Part shown: in pieces, positions 24,755-33,544 of the stretch
Layout: the number at the start of each line of letters is the position of its first letter
Position numbering within the stretch: the first letter of the stretch is position 1
Source of the DNA: Nitrososphaerota archaeon
GTDB taxonomy: Archaea > Thermoproteota > Nitrososphaeria_A > Caldarchaeales > JAVZCJ01
Length of the DNA stretch: 64,000 nt
NCBI GenBank assembly: GCA_038874475.1
Contig: JAVZCJ010000008.1
Span: 1 to 64,000 of the forward strand
Direction: 5' to 3'
Notes under the pieces: model-generated
The model's database searches: none
What the model was told of the DNA's origin: nothing
Seen by the model: only the letters and a program-made list of their open reading frames with translations
Position numbers and translations under genes: made by a program

Positions 24755-26050
24755 ATGAATAAAAGAAATGTTAAAATAATAAATTTTGAAGAAGCATTAA
24801 AAATTTTTTCAAAAAGAAAAAAGAAATTCATAAATAAGAAAATAGTTAAATATGTTAATAGGATCATTTCTGAAGTTAAGGAAAAAGGAGATTCTGCTTT
24901 AATAAAATATATGAAGAAAATAGATAATGTTGAATTGAATAAAGAAAAATTAATAGTTTCAAAAGATGATATTAAAAAAGCTTATAATAAAATTAATAAT
25001 GAACAAATCAAAGCTTTAAATTTTTTAAAAGAAAGGATAGAGAAAATTGAGAAACAAATTCTTTCAAGGATTTGCTTTGAGTATTTAGATGATGAATATG
25101 GATTAAAAATAAAATATACTTATAAACCTATTGAAAGCATAGGTTGTTATATTCCAGGTGGAAAAGCAGCTTATCCAAGTACTGTTTTAATGACTGTAAT
25201 TCCAGCTAAAATAGCCGGTGTCCCTAGGATTGTATTATGTTCTCCTCCTAAATGGAATAATGAAATAAACCCTATGATTCTTGTTGCAGCAGATATATGT
25301 GGCGTGAATGAAATTTATAGAATTGGTGGAGCTCAAGCAATAGCTGCTTTAGCATATGGAACAGAAACGATAAAACCTGTTAATAAAATAGTTGGTCCTG
25401 GTAATATATATGTTACAATTGCAAAAATGCTTGTTTCAAATGATGTATCAATAGATTTACCAGCAGGGCCAAGTGAAATAGTTATTTTAGCAGATGAAAA
25501 AGCTAATCCTAAATATATAGCTTTAGATTTATTATCCCAAGCTGAACATGATGTTAATTCTATCTCATTACTTGTAACAACTTCAAAGCTTTTAGCTGAA
25601 AAAGTTTCATATGAAATAGAAAATGCAATGCAATCGATAGATAACTTTAAAATTGTTAAAAAATCTATTTCTAAAAGTTATATAATTGTTTGTAGAAATA
25701 TTGATGAAGCATTATTATTTATAAATAATTTTGCACCAGAGCATTTGGAAATTATTTTAGAAAAATCTGAAGAAGTAATAGAGCGTATATTAAATGCTGG
25801 AATAATATTAGTAGGAGAGAATACTCCTGTTTCTTTAACAGATTATTGTGTAGGAACTAACCATGTATTGCCAACAGGAGGATATGGAAAAACATACTCT
25901 GGATTATCAGTTTTAGATTATATTAAAAGATTTTGCGTAGTTGAATGTTCAAAGAATAGTATTGAAAAATTTAAATCTATTGCAAAAATTTTAGCTGAAA
26001 GTGAAAAACTTAAAAATCATTATTTAGCAATAGAAGGTAGATTAAAATGA
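24755..26050 (+). CDS. hisD: Histidinol dehydrogenase
   Basis: The 431-residue enzyme oxidises histidinol to histidine in two NAD-dependent steps. Recognisable parts are SIGCYIPGGKAAYPSTVLMT, RIGGAQAIAALAYGT, KIVGPGNIYVTIAK, DLPAGPSEIVILAD, LSQAEHDVNS (zinc-site region) and NFAPEHLEII near the C-terminus. The ATG at 24755 lies right after the hisG stop codon. Frames starting further upstream would run into hisG. The last codons overlap hisC by four bases, showing translational coupling. Confidence 0.9.
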   Translation: MNKRNVKIINFEEALKIFSKRKKKFINKKIVKYVNRIISEVKEKGDSALIKYMKKIDNVELNKEKLIVSKDDIKKAYNKINNEQIKALNFLKERIEKIEKQILSRICFEYLDDEYGLKIKYTYKPIESIGCYIPGGKAAYPSTVLMTVIPAKIAGVPRIVLCSPPKWNNEINPMILVAADICGVNEIYRIGGAQAIAALAYGTETIKPVNKIVGPGNIYVTIAKMLVSNDVSIDLPAGPSEIVILADEKANPKYIALDLLSQAEHDVNSISLLVTTSKLLAEKVSYEIENAMQSIDNFKIVKKSISKSYIIVCRNIDEALLFINNFAPEHLEIILEKSEEVIERILNAGIILVGENTPVSLTDYCVGTNHVLPTGGYGKTYSGLSVLDYIKRFCVVECSKNSIEKFKSIAKILAESEKLKNHYLAIEGRLK

Positions 26051-27156
26051 AAATTTCAGAAGAAGTTTTAAATATTCTTAAAGATTTAGAAAAATTAGAT
26101 ACATACCCTATCCCTTCTTTAAGTGAAATATCAAAAAAATATAATATACCCAGATCTGAAATAATTAGATTAAATGCTAATGAAAATTTCTTTATTCCAA
26201 AATCATTATTAAGAGAAATTGCTATAGAAGCAATCAATGATATAAATTTAAATATTTATCCAGAAAATGAGCTTTATATTTCGTTAAAGAATTCTATTAG
26301 TGATTATCTTCAATTAAAAAATGAATATATTGCTTTAGGTAATGGAAGTGATGATTTAATAAACTTACTTATTCAAATATTTGTTAATAATAAATGTAAA
26401 GTTTTATCAATTACCCCAACTTTCTCAATGTATAAATGGTTTACTATTAGAAAAGGCGGAGAAATAATAGAAGTACCTTTAAATAAAGAAGATTTCTCTC
26501 TTAATGTTCCATTATTTTTATCAAAAATTTCAAAAGAAACAAAAATTTGCTTTATTTGTTCACCGAATAATCCAACTGGAAATCAATTTAAGATCGATGA
26601 AATTTTAAGGATTATAGAAGAATTCCCTGGAATTGTTGTTATAGATGAAGCATATGTAGAATATGCAGATTATTCATTAACTAAAATGGTTAATGAATAT
26701 GATAATTTAATAATTTTAAGAACTTTTTCAAAAGCTTTTGGATTAGCTTCTATTAGATTAGGGTACGCTATTTCTAATCCATATATTATAAAAATTATTA
26801 ATAAATTTATTCCACCATTTCATTTAAATTCATTTACTTTAGCAATTGCTCTTAAAGCACTATCACGTATTGAAACAATTAAAAAATACATTAAAGAAAC
26901 TATTATAGAAAGAGAATTTCTAATAAATAATCTTAAAGAATTTAAGAATGTTAAAACATTTGATTCAAAAACAAACTTTGTTTTAATTAGAATTAATGAT
27001 AATATTGATAAAATATTTGAATCCATTTTAAGAAAAGGGATTATTGTTAGAAATTTAAGTTATGAAAATTTGCTATCAAATTGTTTAAGAGTAACCGTTG
27101 GCACAAGAGAAATGAATGAAAAATTCATATCAACTCTTAAAGAAGTGATCGAATAA
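26047..27156 (+). CDS. hisC: Histidinol-phosphate aminotransferase
   Basis: This 369-residue class I/II PLP enzyme converts imidazole-acetol phosphate to histidinol phosphate. RLNANENFF, FICSPNNPTGNQF, VVIDEAYVEYAD and the PLP lysine block TFSKAFGLASIRLGYA are present, and RVTVGTREMNEKFI contains the C-terminal substrate arginine. It overlaps hisD by four bases and its stop shares a base with the next start, so the operon is tightly packed. The length is normal for the family. Confidence 0.9.
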   Translation: MKISEEVLNILKDLEKLDTYPIPSLSEISKKYNIPRSEIIRLNANENFFIPKSLLREIAIEAINDINLNIYPENELYISLKNSISDYLQLKNEYIALGNGSDDLINLLIQIFVNNKCKVLSITPTFSMYKWFTIRKGGEIIEVPLNKEDFSLNVPLFLSKISKETKICFICSPNNPTGNQFKIDEILRIIEEFPGIVVIDEAYVEYADYSLTKMVNEYDNLIILRTFSKAFGLASIRLGYAISNPYIIKIINKFIPPFHLNSFTLAIALKALSRIETIKKYIKETIIEREFLINNLKEFKNVKTFDSKTNFVLIRINDNIDKIFESILRKGIIVRNLSYENLLSNCLRVTVGTREMNEKFISTLKEVIE

Positions 27157-28325
27157 TGAAATTTTATGAAGAATATCTAAAATTTAAAAATGGCAATGAT
27201 ATAATCTTAATTAGGAAAAATATTTTAAAAAGAGTAACAAATATAGACGCTATAATATTTGATTGCGATGGAGTGCTTATAGATGTTAAACAATCCTATT
27301 ATAAAGCAACAATAGAAACAGTAAAATATGTTATAAATAATTTAACAAATTCAAATATTGAAAATTTGCTATCAAATGAAATAATTCATTTATTTAAAAG
27401 GAGTGGTGGTTATAATAATGAGTGGGACATATCATATGCTATTACTTTATTCATACTATTGAAATTTCCAAAGGAAGTCTTAAAAGAAATATCTTTAACA
27501 GTAAATTCTAAACTTTTTAAAGAAGCATCTTTATGCGAACGTTTAAACATTGTTAAAAATAGATTGTGCAAATATCAACCAATAAAAATTCAAAAATCAA
27601 TTAAAAACGAATTAAAGGAACTTGCTAGAAGAATGGATTATTTAGGAATAGCTTCAATAGATAAAATTTTAAGAAAATATTTTAAAATAGATAATGATAT
27701 TTTAAAAAGTGTAAAAAAGTTTTTATCTTATCCTGGAAATGTTAAAGAAAGCATTATTACAAGAGTATTTGAAGAAATTTTTTGCGGTTATAGATTTTTC
27801 AATAGAGTATATAATATTAAGCCATGCTTCTATTTTGGAAAAGGATTGATAGAAAATGAAAAATTGATAGTTTCAAATAAATTATTGAATGAGATTTTAT
27901 TAAAAAATAGAGTAAAACTTGGAATAGTTTCTGGTAGGCCTTTCATTATTGCAAGATATTCTTTAAATGGAATAATTAAAAAATTTGATGAAGAATCATT
28001 AATATTTTTAGATAGAATTAAAGCAAATCGTAAAAAAATTAAAATAAGTAAACCAAATCCATTAATGCTTTTTGAATGCGCAAAAAGATTAGAACCGTTT
28101 TGTTTAGCACTATATGTTGGCGATTCTGTTGAAGATGCTATAATGATTAAATTAGCAAATAAAAAAGAAAATAAATTTCTATTTGCAAGTGTTTACAAGC
28201 ATACTCTTATACCTAAAGAAACAATTTCAGAATTTTTAAGATTGAAAGCTGATTTAATTCTTCCATCAATTTTAGAAATTCCATTAATAATTAATAAATT
28301 TAAAAGGAGTGATTCAATTGCGTAA
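27156..28325 (+). CDS. HAD-superfamily phosphatase, probable histidinol-phosphate phosphatase
   Basis: This 389-residue HAD-IA protein has motif I AIIFDCDGVL (residues 32-41, nucleophile Asp36), motif II LGIVSGRP and motifs III/IV KPNP...LYVGDSVEDAIM. The sequence style fits the TIGR01548 group, members of which are elsewhere fused to or next to imidazoleglycerol-phosphate dehydratase. Placed between hisC and hisB with base-level overlaps, it fills the otherwise missing histidinol-phosphatase step. A large helical insert (residues about 90-230) exceeds ordinary HAD caps and its role is unknown. The assignment to the pathway is inferred from context. Confidence 0.7.
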   Translation: MKFYEEYLKFKNGNDIILIRKNILKRVTNIDAIIFDCDGVLIDVKQSYYKATIETVKYVINNLTNSNIENLLSNEIIHLFKRSGGYNNEWDISYAITLFILLKFPKEVLKEISLTVNSKLFKEASLCERLNIVKNRLCKYQPIKIQKSIKNELKELARRMDYLGIASIDKILRKYFKIDNDILKSVKKFLSYPGNVKESIITRVFEEIFCGYRFFNRVYNIKPCFYFGKGLIENEKLIVSNKLLNEILLKNRVKLGIVSGRPFIIARYSLNGIIKKFDEESLIFLDRIKANRKKIKISKPNPLMLFECAKRLEPFCLALYVGDSVEDAIMIKLANKKENKFLFASVYKHTLIPKETISEFLRLKADLILPSILEIPLIINKFKRSDSIA

Positions 28326-28893
28326 AGCTGAAATTACAAGAGAAACAAAAGAAACAAAAATAATATTAAGTTTAAATATTGATGGGGAAGGGAAATCTGA
28401 AATCGAAACTCCAATAACATTTTTAAATCATTTACTTAAAACTTTTTCAACCCATAGTTTAATCGATTTAAAAATTTCAGCTGAAGGAGATTTATCACAT
28501 CATATAATAGAAGATATAGCAATATGCTTAGGTAAAGCAATAGATTTAGCTTTAAAAGATAGAGATAATTTAATAAGGTTTGGTTACGCTATTGTTCCAA
28601 TGGATGATTCATTAGCTATAGCTGCAATAGATTTAGTTAAGAGACCTTATGCAAAAATTGATTTAAATATATCGAATGAGAACGTCGAAGGAGTTAATTG
28701 TGAAGATATAAAGCATTTCTTAGAAACATTAGCTTTTTCCATACCAGCTACAATTCACATAAATGTTAAATATGGAATTAATAATCATCATAAAATTGAA
28801 GCTTCTTTTAAAGCATTAGCTCTTTCAATAAGAAAAGCAATCGAAAGAGATTATAAGAGGAAAGAAATTCCAAGTACAAAAGGGACAATGTGA
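28318..28893 (+). CDS. hisB: Imidazoleglycerol-phosphate dehydratase
   Basis: The 191-residue enzyme dehydrates imidazoleglycerol phosphate to imidazole-acetol phosphate. Metal ligands are in FLNHLLKTFSTHS, LSHHIIEDIAICLG and NNHHKIEASFKALA. I chose the TTG at 28318 because GGAGTG lies six bases before it. The GTG at 28309 would be inside that ribosome site. It overlaps the HAD gene by eight bases and its TGA shares a base with the hisH ATG. Confidence 0.88.
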   Translation: MRKAEITRETKETKIILSLNIDGEGKSEIETPITFLNHLLKTFSTHSLIDLKISAEGDLSHHIIEDIAICLGKAIDLALKDRDNLIRFGYAIVPMDDSLAIAAIDLVKRPYAKIDLNISNENVEGVNCEDIKHFLETLAFSIPATIHINVKYGINNHHKIEASFKALALSIRKAIERDYKRKEIPSTKGTM

Positions 28894-29501
28894 TGATTAG
28901 AGTACTAATAATCGATTATGGTGTAGGAAATTTATTTAGTATAGAAGCTTCTTTTAAAAAATTTAATAATGTTGATGTATTGATATCTTCTAAAATAAGA
29001 AAAATTGAAAATTTCGATATTGCAATTCTTCCAGGTGTGGGAAATTTCTCAGAAGCTTCAAGAAAAATAAAATATTTTAAAGATAATCTTAAAGAAGCTA
29101 TAGAAAATGGATCAATATTATTTGGAATATGTTTAGGAATGCATCTTTTATTTTCTAAAAGTGAAGAAGGGCCAGGAAAAGGTTTAGAAATATTGAATGG
29201 AAAAGTTGTTAAATTATCTTCTAAATCAAAATTGCCACACATTGGTTGGAATACAATAAAAATAATTAAAAAAAATGAAATAATTCAAAATATTCAAAAC
29301 AATTCATTTTTCTATTTTGCACATTCATATCATCCAATCCCAGAAGATGATAATGTGATTATTGCTAAAACTCTTTATGGAAAAATTTTTCCATCAATCA
29401 TAGCTTATAGAAACATTTATGGTACTCAATTCCATCCAGAGAAATCTAGTATAAATGGTTTGAAAATTTTAGAAAATTTATTAAAAATTGCTAAAAGGTG
29501 A
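28893..29501 (+). CDS. hisH: Imidazole glycerol phosphate synthase, glutaminase subunit
   Basis: The 202-residue class I glutamine amidotransferase supplies ammonia to HisF. The nucleophile is in FGICLGMHLLF, the catalytic His and Glu in TQFHPEKSS, and the oxyanion region in LPGVGNF. The ATG at 28893 overlaps the hisB stop by one base. HisH and HisF form a heterodimer, and hisA lies between their genes here, a common arrangement. Confidence 0.9.
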   Translation: MIRVLIIDYGVGNLFSIEASFKKFNNVDVLISSKIRKIENFDIAILPGVGNFSEASRKIKYFKDNLKEAIENGSILFGICLGMHLLFSKSEEGPGKGLEILNGKVVKLSSKSKLPHIGWNTIKIIKKNEIIQNIQNNSFFYFAHSYHPIPEDDNVIIAKTLYGKIFPSIIAYRNIYGTQFHPEKSSINGLKILENLLKIAKR

Positions 29502-29506
29502 TTTTA

Positions 29507-30229
29507 ATGAAAGTTTTTCCATCAATAGATATATTTAATGGGAAAGTTGCTAAGCTTAAACAAGGAAAAATTGAAACAGTAAAATTTTATGAAGAATTTA
29601 ATTCTCCTATGGAAGCTGCTAAAAAATGGGAATCATTAGGAGCAGATGCACTTCATGTTATTGATATAAATGCAGCTTTTAATATTGGAAATAATAGGGA
29701 ATACATTTATGAAATAATTAAATCTGTTAATATTCCAATTCAAGTTGGTGGTGGTATTAGAAGCATAAAAGATATAGAATATTTTTTAAATATTGGTGCT
29801 AAAAGAGTTATAATTGGATCGCTTGCTTTTTCTTCAAATAAAATTGTTAAAGAAATTTTAAAAGAATTTAATGAAGAAAGTTTGATTATAGCATTGGATC
29901 ACGTAAATGGAATAGTTATGATCAATGGATGGCGTTCTTCTACTGGAATGCGTATAGAAGAAGCTATTAGAAAATTCAAAGAAAATGGATTTAAATTGTT
30001 TTTAGTCACATCAATATTAAAAGATGGTTTGATTAATGGAACTGATTTTAATATTTTAAGGAAAATATGTAATATTGAAGGAATTGAAATTTTTGCAGCA
30101 GGAGGAATAGCAACAATGAATGATATAATCTCATTAAAAAATATTGGCATTTCTGCTATTGTGATTGGAAGTGCTTTATATGAAGGTTTTCTAAATATTA
30201 ATGAAATAATAAAGCAAATTAGAGAGTGA
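29507..30229 (+). CDS. hisA: ProFAR isomerase
   Basis: The roughly 240-residue TIM-barrel enzyme opens the ribose of ProFAR. It has two phosphate-binding repeats, IQVGGGIRSIKD and IFAAGGIATMNDI, with catalytic Asp residues in PSIDIFNGK (Asp at residue 7 region) and ILKDGLINGTD. GGTGA lies six bases before the ATG at 29507, which decides the start over an upstream frame. It is a half-barrel-duplicated homologue of the neighbouring hisF. Confidence 0.88.
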   Translation: MKVFPSIDIFNGKVAKLKQGKIETVKFYEEFNSPMEAAKKWESLGADALHVIDINAAFNIGNNREYIYEIIKSVNIPIQVGGGIRSIKDIEYFLNIGAKRVIIGSLAFSSNKIVKEILKEFNEESLIIALDHVNGIVMINGWRSSTGMRIEEAIRKFKENGFKLFLVTSILKDGLINGTDFNILRKICNIEGIEIFAAGGIATMNDIISLKNIGISAIVIGSALYEGFLNINEIIKQIRE

Positions 30230-30235
30230 TGCGGT

Positions 30236-31042
30236 TTGACATTGACTAAAAGGATAATTCCATGTTTAGATACATATCGTGGTAGAGTTGTAAAAGGCAT
30301 ACATTTTAAAAATTTAAAAGATGCTGGAGATCCTGCAGAATTAGCAAGATATTATTGTAATGAAAGTGCTGATGAAATAGTTTTTTTAGATATAACAGCA
30401 TCAGTTGAGAAAAGAAAAATTTTAAAAAATATGGTTCGAAAAGTTGCATATGAATTAACAATTCCATTTACTGTTGGAGGTGGAATTCGTAATATAGAAG
30501 ATGCTAGAACAGTTTTATGCAATGGAGCTGATAAAGTTTCAATAAATACCGCAGCTATTGAAAATCCAAAAATTATTTCAAAACTTTCAAAAATTTTTGG
30601 TAAACAATGCATTGTTATTGCGATAGATGCAAAAAGAAGGTATGATCTTAATAAAGGGAAAACAATTATTAAAACTAATGAAGGAAGATGCTGGTTTGAA
30701 GTTTATATTTATGGTGGTCGTAAACCAACAGGAATAGATGCTATTAAATGGGCTGAAAAGGTTTCAAAGCTTGGTGCAGGAGAATTGCTTGTCACATCGA
30801 TTGATAGAGATGGGACTAAGATGGGATATGATTTGGATCTTATTAAAGCAATAACTAAAAGAGTTAATATTCCAGTAATAGCTAGTGGTGGAGCTGGAAA
30901 AATTGAGCATATTCTTGAAGCTTTTACTATTGCTAAAGCTGATGCAGCTCTTGCAGCATCAATTTTTCATTATGGGATATATAGAATAAAAGATGTTAAA
31001 GAATTTTTATTAAAAAGAGGTGTAAAAGTTCGTCTTGAATGA
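30236..31042 (+). CDS. hisF: Imidazole glycerol phosphate synthase, cyclase subunit
   Basis: The 268-residue TIM-barrel enzyme uses HisH-derived ammonia to make imidazoleglycerol phosphate and [22 protein letters not shown] holds the catalytic Asp near residue 11, [13 protein letters not shown] and [13 protein letters not shown] bind phosphate, and [14 protein letters not shown] holds the second Asp. The start is a TTG (30236 or 30242) and the SD is weak, so it probably depends on coupling to hisA six bases upstream. The end overlaps the next gene by eight bases. Confidence 0.9.
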   Translation: MTLTKRIIPCLDTYRGRVVKGIHFKNLKDAGDPAELARYYCNESADEIVFLDITASVEKRKILKNMVRKVAYELTIPFTVGGGIRNIEDARTVLCNGADKVSINTAAIENPKIISKLSKIFGKQCIVIAIDAKRRYDLNKGKTIIKTNEGRCWFEVYIYGGRKPTGIDAIKWAEKVSKLGAGELLVTSIDRDGTKMGYDLDLIKAITKRVNIPVIASGGAGKIEHILEAFTIAKADAALAASIFHYGIYRIKDVKEFLLKRGVKVRLE

Positions 31043-32015
31043 AATTAAAATAAATGATTTAGATTTTAAAAAGAATAATGGATTAATTCCAGTAATAGTT
31101 CAAGATTTTAAAACTAGAAAAGTATTAATGCTTGCATACATGAATGAAATAGCTCTTAGAAAAACATTAGAAACTGGATATGCTTTTTATTGGAGTAGAT
31201 CTAGAAAGAAGATATGGATGAAGGGAGAAACATCAGGTAACATCCAAAAAGTAAAAAGAATATTTGCTGATTGTGATAATGATGCTATTTTATTAATTGT
31301 TGAACAAATAGGAAATGCTTGTCATAAAAATAAAAAATCTTGTTTCCATAATAAAATTTCTGAAGCAAAATTTTTTGAAGAGAAAATTAATAAAGAATTT
31401 TTTGAAAGAATTATAGAATATTATAAAAATGCATATATTGTCAAAATGCCTTGGGCTGGTAAAGATAAAGAGAAAAAATACATGTACATAGTTAATCCAA
31501 TAACTGAACACATTCCTCCACCTGAACCTGAAATATTAGAATTGATAGCTGAAATAATAGATAAAATTACACCTGACGATTTTGATAAAGTTCTTACAAT
31601 TGAAGCTTTAGGAATACCTATAGCTACTCTTGTAGCTAATAGAAAAGGAAAACCTTTAGCTATAATAAGAAAAAGAGTATTTCATGAATCTAATATGGAA
31701 ATTCCATCGATTGAATATACTTCTGGATTTGAATCTGGAAAATATTATTTATATGGTGTAAAAAAAGGGGAAAGCGTATTATTAATAGATGATATGGTTT
31801 CAACAGGCGGAACTCTTATAGCATTAATTAAGCTTTTAACTAATTTAGGAATAAAAATAGTAGATGCTGTATGTGCTATTGAAAAGCCTGATTATGGAGG
31901 AAGCGAAGCTGTTAAGAAAGAAACTGGAGTAAGTATTAAAACCATATTTCAAGTTTTCATTAAAAATGGAAAAACATATGCAAGATTAAATCCTATGATT
32001 GAAAATTTAATTTAG
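31035..32015 (+). CDS. hisI: Phosphoribosyl-AMP cyclohydrolase fused to an Hpt-type purine phosphoribosyltransferase
   Basis: Residues 1-110 are His[38 protein letters not shown], the metal-binding DCDND (79-83), and Cys96 and Cys103. Residues about 145-326 are a type I phosphoribosyltransferase of the archaeal Hpt style: [16 protein letters not shown] (151-166), IEALGIP (189-195) and the PRPP-binding [13 protein letters not shown] (248-260). The frame is continuous with a roughly 35-residue helical linker. HisI opens the purine ring of phosphoribosyl-AMP. The PRTase would salvage a purine base using PRPP. The start is a TTG overlapping hisF. No separate hisE is present in the window. Confidence 0.85.
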   Translation: MNEIKINDLDFKKNNGLIPVIVQDFKTRKVLMLAYMNEIALRKTLETGYAFYWSRSRKKIWMKGETSGNIQKVKRIFADCDNDAILLIVEQIGNACHKNKKSCFHNKISEAKFFEEKINKEFFERIIEYYKNAYIVKMPWAGKDKEKKYMYIVNPITEHIPPPEPEILELIAEIIDKITPDDFDKVLTIEALGIPIATLVANRKGKPLAIIRKRVFHESNMEIPSIEYTSGFESGKYYLYGVKKGESVLLIDDMVSTGGTLIALIKLLTNLGIKIVDAVCAIEKPDYGGSEAVKKETGVSIKTIFQVFIKNGKTYARLNPMIENLI

Positions 32016-32149
32016 ATATTCTATATTTTTTAAAAGAATAAAGGGAAAGGCAAAAATTGTAAATATAACTTATGTAATAAAAAATTTTTTAGATTTTTAA
32101 TTCATTTACTTAAATATCTCTTTTAATATTTTAAAAATAGTGATTAAAG

Positions 32150-33538
32150 GTGGATTATGAAGATATAAAAAAATTTTATTCTCAATCTATTGTAAGAAAG
32201 GAAATAGTTAGCTATTGTAAAAATAGATGGATTGCTATTGAAGGTATGGCAAGTGAAGGTAAAAGAATTTTTATTAGATATTGGAAAAAAGAGAATAAAC
32301 CTCTCTCTATTAATAATGAAGAAGATATTGATAAAATTTTTAAAAGTTTCTTTTTTATAAAACCAAGAACTTTTTATGGTTCAATAAATATTTATTCAAA
32401 AATATCTTCTAAAGAAGATTTAGAAGATTCTGGAAATATTATTTATGCTTCACCTATTTGGGATATAGATAGTTCTCCAGAATATTGGAAAACAACAATA
32501 AAAATTGCAGAAATAATATTAGACTCATTAGAAAAAGAAGGGATTGACAAATCTGTTTTTTTGAAATGGAGTGGAAAAGGGTGTCATATTCATTTACATG
32601 AAAGAAGTTTTTCAAAAGAAATACTTAAAAAGTATAATCCATTAGATATTGCATATTCAATAGTTGAATACATTTGTCGTCAAGTAAAAGACAAATTTTT
32701 AGAAATAGCTTCAAAAATTGATGATAAATCTATTTTAAAACTTGAAAATAAAATAGATATTAAAAGAGTTTTTACAGCTCCACTTTCTCTTCATAGACAA
32801 TTAGACGTTTGTTGTGTATGTTTTAAACCAAACGAATTATATAATTTTAACCTTGATTGGACAAATCCAAATAATATAAAGCATAATCAAGATTGGAAAA
32901 TATATGAAGAAGGGGAAGCAGATCAATTAGCTGAAAAAGCTTTTAAAAAGATAGGTGGATATTATTTTGTTAAAGCTACAAGCGAAGGAAAAATTCAAAC
33001 TATTATAGGGAATTCTGAAAGAAAGAGAGCACCTTCTAAAAAAATCAAAATTCAAGCTAAGCTTGGAAGATTTCAAGTAATGGCTTTACTTCAAGCAGCA
33101 AGATACTTTATTTTAACAAACGATTTAGAAAAAGCTAAATCATTTGGTTTAAATAGAGCAATTTTTTATGCATGGGCTAAACATCGTGGAATAAGTAAAC
33201 CACCTTCAAGAAGAAAAATTGAAATAGGGAAAGAGATAGCACAATTAAAACAAAAAGAAGAAACTCTTGTTTATATAGGAAATGAAGGAGCATACCTTTC
33301 TAAAAATGGATGGTTTAAAATAGGTGAGGAGGAACAAAAACCAATCGATTATGATAGACAAATAGTGTCAAAAATTGAATCAGTAATTCCATATGATAAA
33401 GCATGGAATGCTGCAATAAAATACCTTAAAAAATTTCCAAAAGATGCTTTGCTTAACCAACAAAATTTCTTTAGTGAAGTTTATAAACCTATAAGAGATA
33501 GCTTTATAGAAGAAATTTATTCAAAATATACTTCTTAA
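32150..33538 (+). CDS. Archaeo-eukaryotic primase-like protein (PriS-related)
   Basis: The 462-residue protein shows the three AEP catalytic motifs: the metal-binding WDIDSSPEYW (near residue 103), FLKWSGKGCHIHLHE (near 138-152) and KRVFTAPLSLHRQLD (near 205-219). Residues 220-462 are helical and basic with no recognisable domain. It lacks the zinc stem of canonical PriS and differs widely from it, so it is likely an accessory primase/polymerase rather than the replicative one. The GTG at 32150 is the first usable start, about 40 bases after a TATA-like AAATAT. It is convergent with speE at a six-base distance. Confidence 0.7.
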   Translation: MDYEDIKKFYSQSIVRKEIVSYCKNRWIAIEGMASEGKRIFIRYWKKENKPLSINNEEDIDKIFKSFFFIKPRTFYGSINIYSKISSKEDLEDSGNIIYASPIWDIDSSPEYWKTTIKIAEIILDSLEKEGIDKSVFLKWSGKGCHIHLHERSFSKEILKKYNPLDIAYSIVEYICRQVKDKFLEIASKIDDKSILKLENKIDIKRVFTAPLSLHRQLDVCCVCFKPNELYNFNLDWTNPNNIKHNQDWKIYEEGEADQLAEKAFKKIGGYYFVKATSEGKIQTIIGNSERKRAPSKKIKIQAKLGRFQVMALLQAARYFILTNDLEKAKSFGLNRAIFYAWAKHRGISKPPSRRKIEIGKEIAQLKQKEETLVYIGNEGAYLSKNGWFKIGEEEQKPIDYDRQIVSKIESVIPYDKAWNAAIKYLKKFPKDALLNQQNFFSEVYKPIRDSFIEEIYSKYTS

Positions 33539-33544
33539 AAAAAA

